Assembly (NCBI GenBank): GCA_002686195.1
Contig: NZAS01000172.1
Location: 1 to 8,190 of the forward strand
Reading direction: 5' to 3'
Length of the DNA: 8,190 nucleotides
From: Candidatus Pacearchaeota archaeon
GTDB taxonomy: Archaea; Nanoarchaeota; Nanoarchaeia; Pacearchaeales; GW2011-AR1
Shown: positions 6,136 to 8,190 of the stretch, in pieces
How the letters are laid out: each line of letters starts with the position of its first letter
Position numbering within the stretch: position 1 is the stretch's first letter
Notes under the pieces: model-generated
Databases searched by the model: none
What the model saw: the letters and a program-made list of their open reading frames with translations, nothing else
Told to the model about the DNA's origin: nothing
Made by a program: the position numbers and the translations under genes

Positions 6136-7023
6136 ATGACTTTTATTATTGCCATTGGAGGGAAGAAGGGGTCTGGAAAGACTAGTCTTTCCATGTATTT
6201 AGCTGCCACTATGGATTGTATGATTTTTAATCAGAATCACGTTGGCGAGCTTTTTCAAAAAGAAGAAACACAAAAGATGGTGTATGACAATCGCGGTGAA
6301 TATGTTTTTCGTGGCATTGAAGGGGATGTATCTAAGACATATAGTTTCGCTGACGATTTGAAGAATTTTCTTCATGAATCATTCGGAATAAAAGATGCTC
6401 AGCTTTACGGATCTGATGATGAGAAAAATTCGCTGACTAAATATGTGTGGGAAACACTTCCAGCATTCGTTAGGTGGACAAATAGCCCAGATAGATCACT
6501 GTATAGGTGTTTCGATCCTGATCACATTGAAGGTGGTAGTCGAGAACTAATTAATTCAATAACTAATGATCAAGAGTTTTTTGATGCAATGAGCGACGGG
6601 TGGATTCCTAGTAGTCTGAGAGAGGGTAGGTTGACTGCAAGGGAATTAATGCAAGTGATAGGTACAGACGTTGGGAGAAAGATGTTTCACAGCAATATTT
6701 GGGTTGATTCTACCATTAATAGGATAAAAAGAGACAAGCCGAAGATAGCCATGATAGACGATCTAAGATTTTGTACAGAAGCGGAGGCGGTCGTATCGAA
6801 TGGCGGAATTGTTATTCTTTTATCTAGAAATAATGAATCAACAGACACTCATGGAAGCGAAAAGGATCTTGAAAATTTAACAATTAACTCAGATAGAATT
6901 ATAAGCATAGATAATAATTGTGATATTAATGATAAAAATAAACAATGTTTAGATATTATCCAGAGTGTAATAAAAAATGAATTAATGGAAAATATAAAAT
7001 ATGATTTTAGCCAACAAATATAG
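6136..7023 (+). CDS. Deoxynucleoside monophosphate kinase, T4 gp1-like
   Basis: The 295-residue protein carries a P-loop at its N terminus (GGKKGSGKTS, 8-17, with K15 and T16) and the order of motifs of phage T4 gp1-type dNMP kinases: a YSFADDLKNFL segment (69-79, like the AGPIK substrate-side motif), LMQVIGTDVGR (171-181), a MIDDLRFCTEAEA segment (206-218) equivalent to the VPDTRQDHEMDAA strand-loop, VILLSR, and DTHGSE (237-242). The family transfers phosphate from ATP to dNMPs to make dNDPs for phage DNA synthesis, including modified bases in some phages. It is longer than T4 gp1 (241 residues), with extra sequence near 100-160 that may shape substrate choice. It overlaps the clamp-loader gene by 23 nt, linking precursor supply to replication. 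Confidence 0.85.
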   Translation: MTFIIAIGGKKGSGKTSLSMYLAATMDCMIFNQNHVGELFQKEETQKMVYDNRGEYVFRGIEGDVSKTYSFADDLKNFLHESFGIKDAQLYGSDDEKNSLTKYVWETLPAFVRWTNSPDRSLYRCFDPDHIEGGSRELINSITNDQEFFDAMSDGWIPSSLREGRLTARELMQVIGTDVGRKMFHSNIWVDSTINRIKRDKPKIAMIDDLRFCTEAEAVVSNGGIVILLSRNNESTDTHGSEKDLENLTINSDRIISIDNNCDINDKNKQCLDIIQSVIKNELMENIKYDFSQQI

Positions 7024-8116
7024 ACCAAAAAGTTTTGACGAGATTGTAGGTCAAGATCATGTTGGTGATATTTTATTAAACTCGATTAAGAGAAATAAAG
7101 TTCATCACGCTTATATTTTCTGCGGTCCATCTGGTGTTGGAAAAACAACAACTGCCAGAATATTTGCCTATTCTCTTAGTAGCTTTCTTAATAGCCAAGA
7201 TGGTGAAGATCAGTGCGATGAGGTTGCTAGAAAAATATTAGAGGATGATAGTCCAGATTATATTGAAATAGATGCAGCATCTAATCGAGGTATAGACGAG
7301 ATAAGGCACCTAAAGGAAGACATTAGATATAAGCCTATTGAAAATAAATATAAATTTGTTGTTATAGACGAAGCTCATGGATTAACAGGTACAGCAGCAG
7401 AGGCTCTTTTGAAAATGATAGAAGAACCTCCAGGTCACGTAATATTTATATTGTGCACTACTGAAGTTGGGAAGCTTAAGCAAACGTTATTCTCTAGATG
7501 TATAAGTTTGAGATTTCATCTGGCAACACCAACGATAATCCAAGGAAGATTAAAACAAATATGCGACAGTGAGAATATAGAGATTGAGAGCGATGCAGCG
7601 TTAGGTATAGCAAGGGGGTGTAACGGAAATGTAAGGCTTGCCATTCAGTATCTAGAGACATTGGCACAAGCTTCCTCTGGGGATGACGTAATTTCACCTA
7701 AAGAGGTAGAGTCTGTTTTGAATATTTTTGATAGAAGTAAGATATCTGCTCTGTTTGAGCTTATTTATGAAAGGAAGATGGGAGAATCTATCCTGTACAT
7801 TAATGATATGATAACTTCCGGTTTTGATGCTCATGATATATTGGAGATGCTGGTTGAGTACCTAAGGAATCTATTAATCTGCAGGACATGTAAGAATGTT
7901 AATTCCATAATAATATTATCCGATAAAGAAAAGGAGATAATTAAGAAAGATTTGTCAAGATTTAGCTTTAACTTCTTACTAGAAAACATGACATATTTAA
8001 GAGAGGTTAATGGCAATTTGGTAAATAATTTTTCTCCTCAAACGGCATTTGATAATTATATATTAAAATCGATATTATACCTAGAACACAATCATGAGCA
8101 AAAAAAAGATAAATAA
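7001..8116 (+). CDS. dnaX: Clamp-loader ATPase, bacterial DNA polymerase III gamma/tau (DnaX)-like
   Basis: The 371-residue protein opens with the DnaX hallmark NKYRPKSFDEIVGQDHV (5-21), then Walker A GPSGVGKT (42-49, K48), IEIDAASNRGIDEIR (88-102), Walker B VVIDEAH (120-126), ALLKMIEEPP (135-144), sensor-1 CTTE (152-155) and the SRC motif SRCISLRF (165-172), followed by the helical lid and collar domain. These are AAA+ clamp-loader features; the complex loads the sliding clamp onto primed DNA using ATP. It is the length of a gamma-like core without a tau tail. Bacterial DnaX has a four-Cys zinc module before IEIDAAS; here only C72 remains. The start is fixed by the conserved N terminus despite a 23-nt overlap with the kinase gene and no Shine-Dalgarno, so translation is probably coupled. 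It overlaps the next gene by 23 nt too. Confidence 0.9.
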   Translation: MILANKYRPKSFDEIVGQDHVGDILLNSIKRNKVHHAYIFCGPSGVGKTTTARIFAYSLSSFLNSQDGEDQCDEVARKILEDDSPDYIEIDAASNRGIDEIRHLKEDIRYKPIENKYKFVVIDEAHGLTGTAAEALLKMIEEPPGHVIFILCTTEVGKLKQTLFSRCISLRFHLATPTIIQGRLKQICDSENIEIESDAALGIARGCNGNVRLAIQYLETLAQASSGDDVISPKEVESVLNIFDRSKISALFELIYERKMGESILYINDMITSGFDAHDILEMLVEYLRNLLICRTCKNVNSIIILSDKEKEIIKKDLSRFSFNFLLENMTYLREVNGNLVNNFSPQTAFDNYILKSILYLEHNHEQKKDK

Positions 8117-8190
8117 AGACGACCAAAAAGAAGAAAATCCTGGGTTACCAACAGACACAGACACAGACACAGACACAGACACAGACACAG
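8094..8190 (+). CDS. Start of a gene encoding a charged leader and Thr-Asp repeats (partial)
   Basis: A frame opens at the ATG at 8094, 23 nt inside the end of the clamp-loader gene, and runs off the window. It encodes a 19-residue leader (MSKKKINKDDQKEENPGLP) and then alternating Thr-Asp from residue 20 onward. The frame stays open through the repeat and matches the packing of the previous junction. No Shine-Dalgarno is visible, so coupling is again likely. An alternating acidic/Thr stretch is probably a disordered spacer or tail; the folded part lies beyond the window, so no function can be given. Confidence 0.6.
   Translation, partial: MSKKKINKDDQKEENPGLPTDTDTDTDTDTDT
8151..8190 (+). repeat. 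Hexanucleotide tandem repeat (ACAGAC)n
   Basis: Forty bases hold six full ACAGAC units and four bases of a seventh, all perfect, and the array continues beyond the window. In the frame from 8094 each unit encodes Thr-Asp. Because the unit is a multiple of three, copy-number change alters peptide length without shifting frame. Confidence 0.95.

Noticed and set aside
7494..8016. Minus-strand open frames opposite the clamp-loader gene
   Set aside because: The + strand encodes conserved DnaX motifs here, so the antisense frames are incidental.
8151..8190. CRISPR-like or origin-iteron interpretation of the terminal repeat
   Set aside because: The units are 6 bp with no spacers and stay in frame as Thr-Asp codons, so a coding microsatellite is the simpler reading.
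1..8190. tRNA genes, integrase or attachment sites, IS elements, T4-type late promoters
   Set aside because: Gaps between genes are too short for tRNAs except 4406-4472, which is filled by the terminator; no transposase or integrase motifs and no intergenic TATAAATA were seen.

Overview
The window looks like part of a large, AT-rich, double-stranded DNA phage genome. All credible genes lie on the + strand and are packed almost end to end: several stop/start junctions overlap (two ATGA overlaps and two 23-nt overlaps) and gaps are 0-20 nt, apart from one 67-nt terminator spacer. TGA, TAA and TAG all behave as normal stops. The strongest pointer to a phage is a T4 gp1-type deoxynucleoside monophosphate kinase. 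It sits next to a bacterial-style DnaX clamp-loader ATPase and a run of small genes without recognisable family. No capsid, tail or integrase gene is present, so phage type and host cannot be fixed from here.

Layout: 41-2020 encodes a two-domain glycosyltransferase (GT4-like then GT2-like) joined by a very lysine-rich linker. Two small unknown genes follow (2017-2334, 2335-2658). Next is a protein with the layout of an MPPED-type calcineurin-like phosphoesterase in which most metal ligands are replaced (2676-3305). Then come a small possible helix-turn-helix protein (3328-3678), an acidic-tailed unknown (3675-4181), and a short DUF3892-like gene with a strong ribosome binding site and unusually host-like codons (4193-4405). 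A perfect 40-bp palindrome, read as a bidirectional intrinsic terminator, ends that block (4426-4465).

Downstream, a CxxC/CxxC-containing unknown (4473-5246) starts only 7 nt past the palindrome with no Shine-Dalgarno. It is followed by a protein resembling phage putative metallopeptidases without their zinc motif (5249-5680) and another unknown (5691-6116). The end of the window is nucleotide and DNA metabolism: dNMP kinase (6136-7023), DnaX-like clamp loader (7001-8116), and the start of a gene (8094 to the window end) that enters a hexanucleotide repeat encoding alternating Thr-Asp.

Inferred roles: the kinase would feed dNTP synthesis and the clamp loader would serve a phage-encoded replisome. 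The glycosyltransferase would modify virion, host envelope or DNA. The two enzyme-like proteins lacking catalytic ligands are the most unexpected content and may be repurposed scaffolds or binding proteins.
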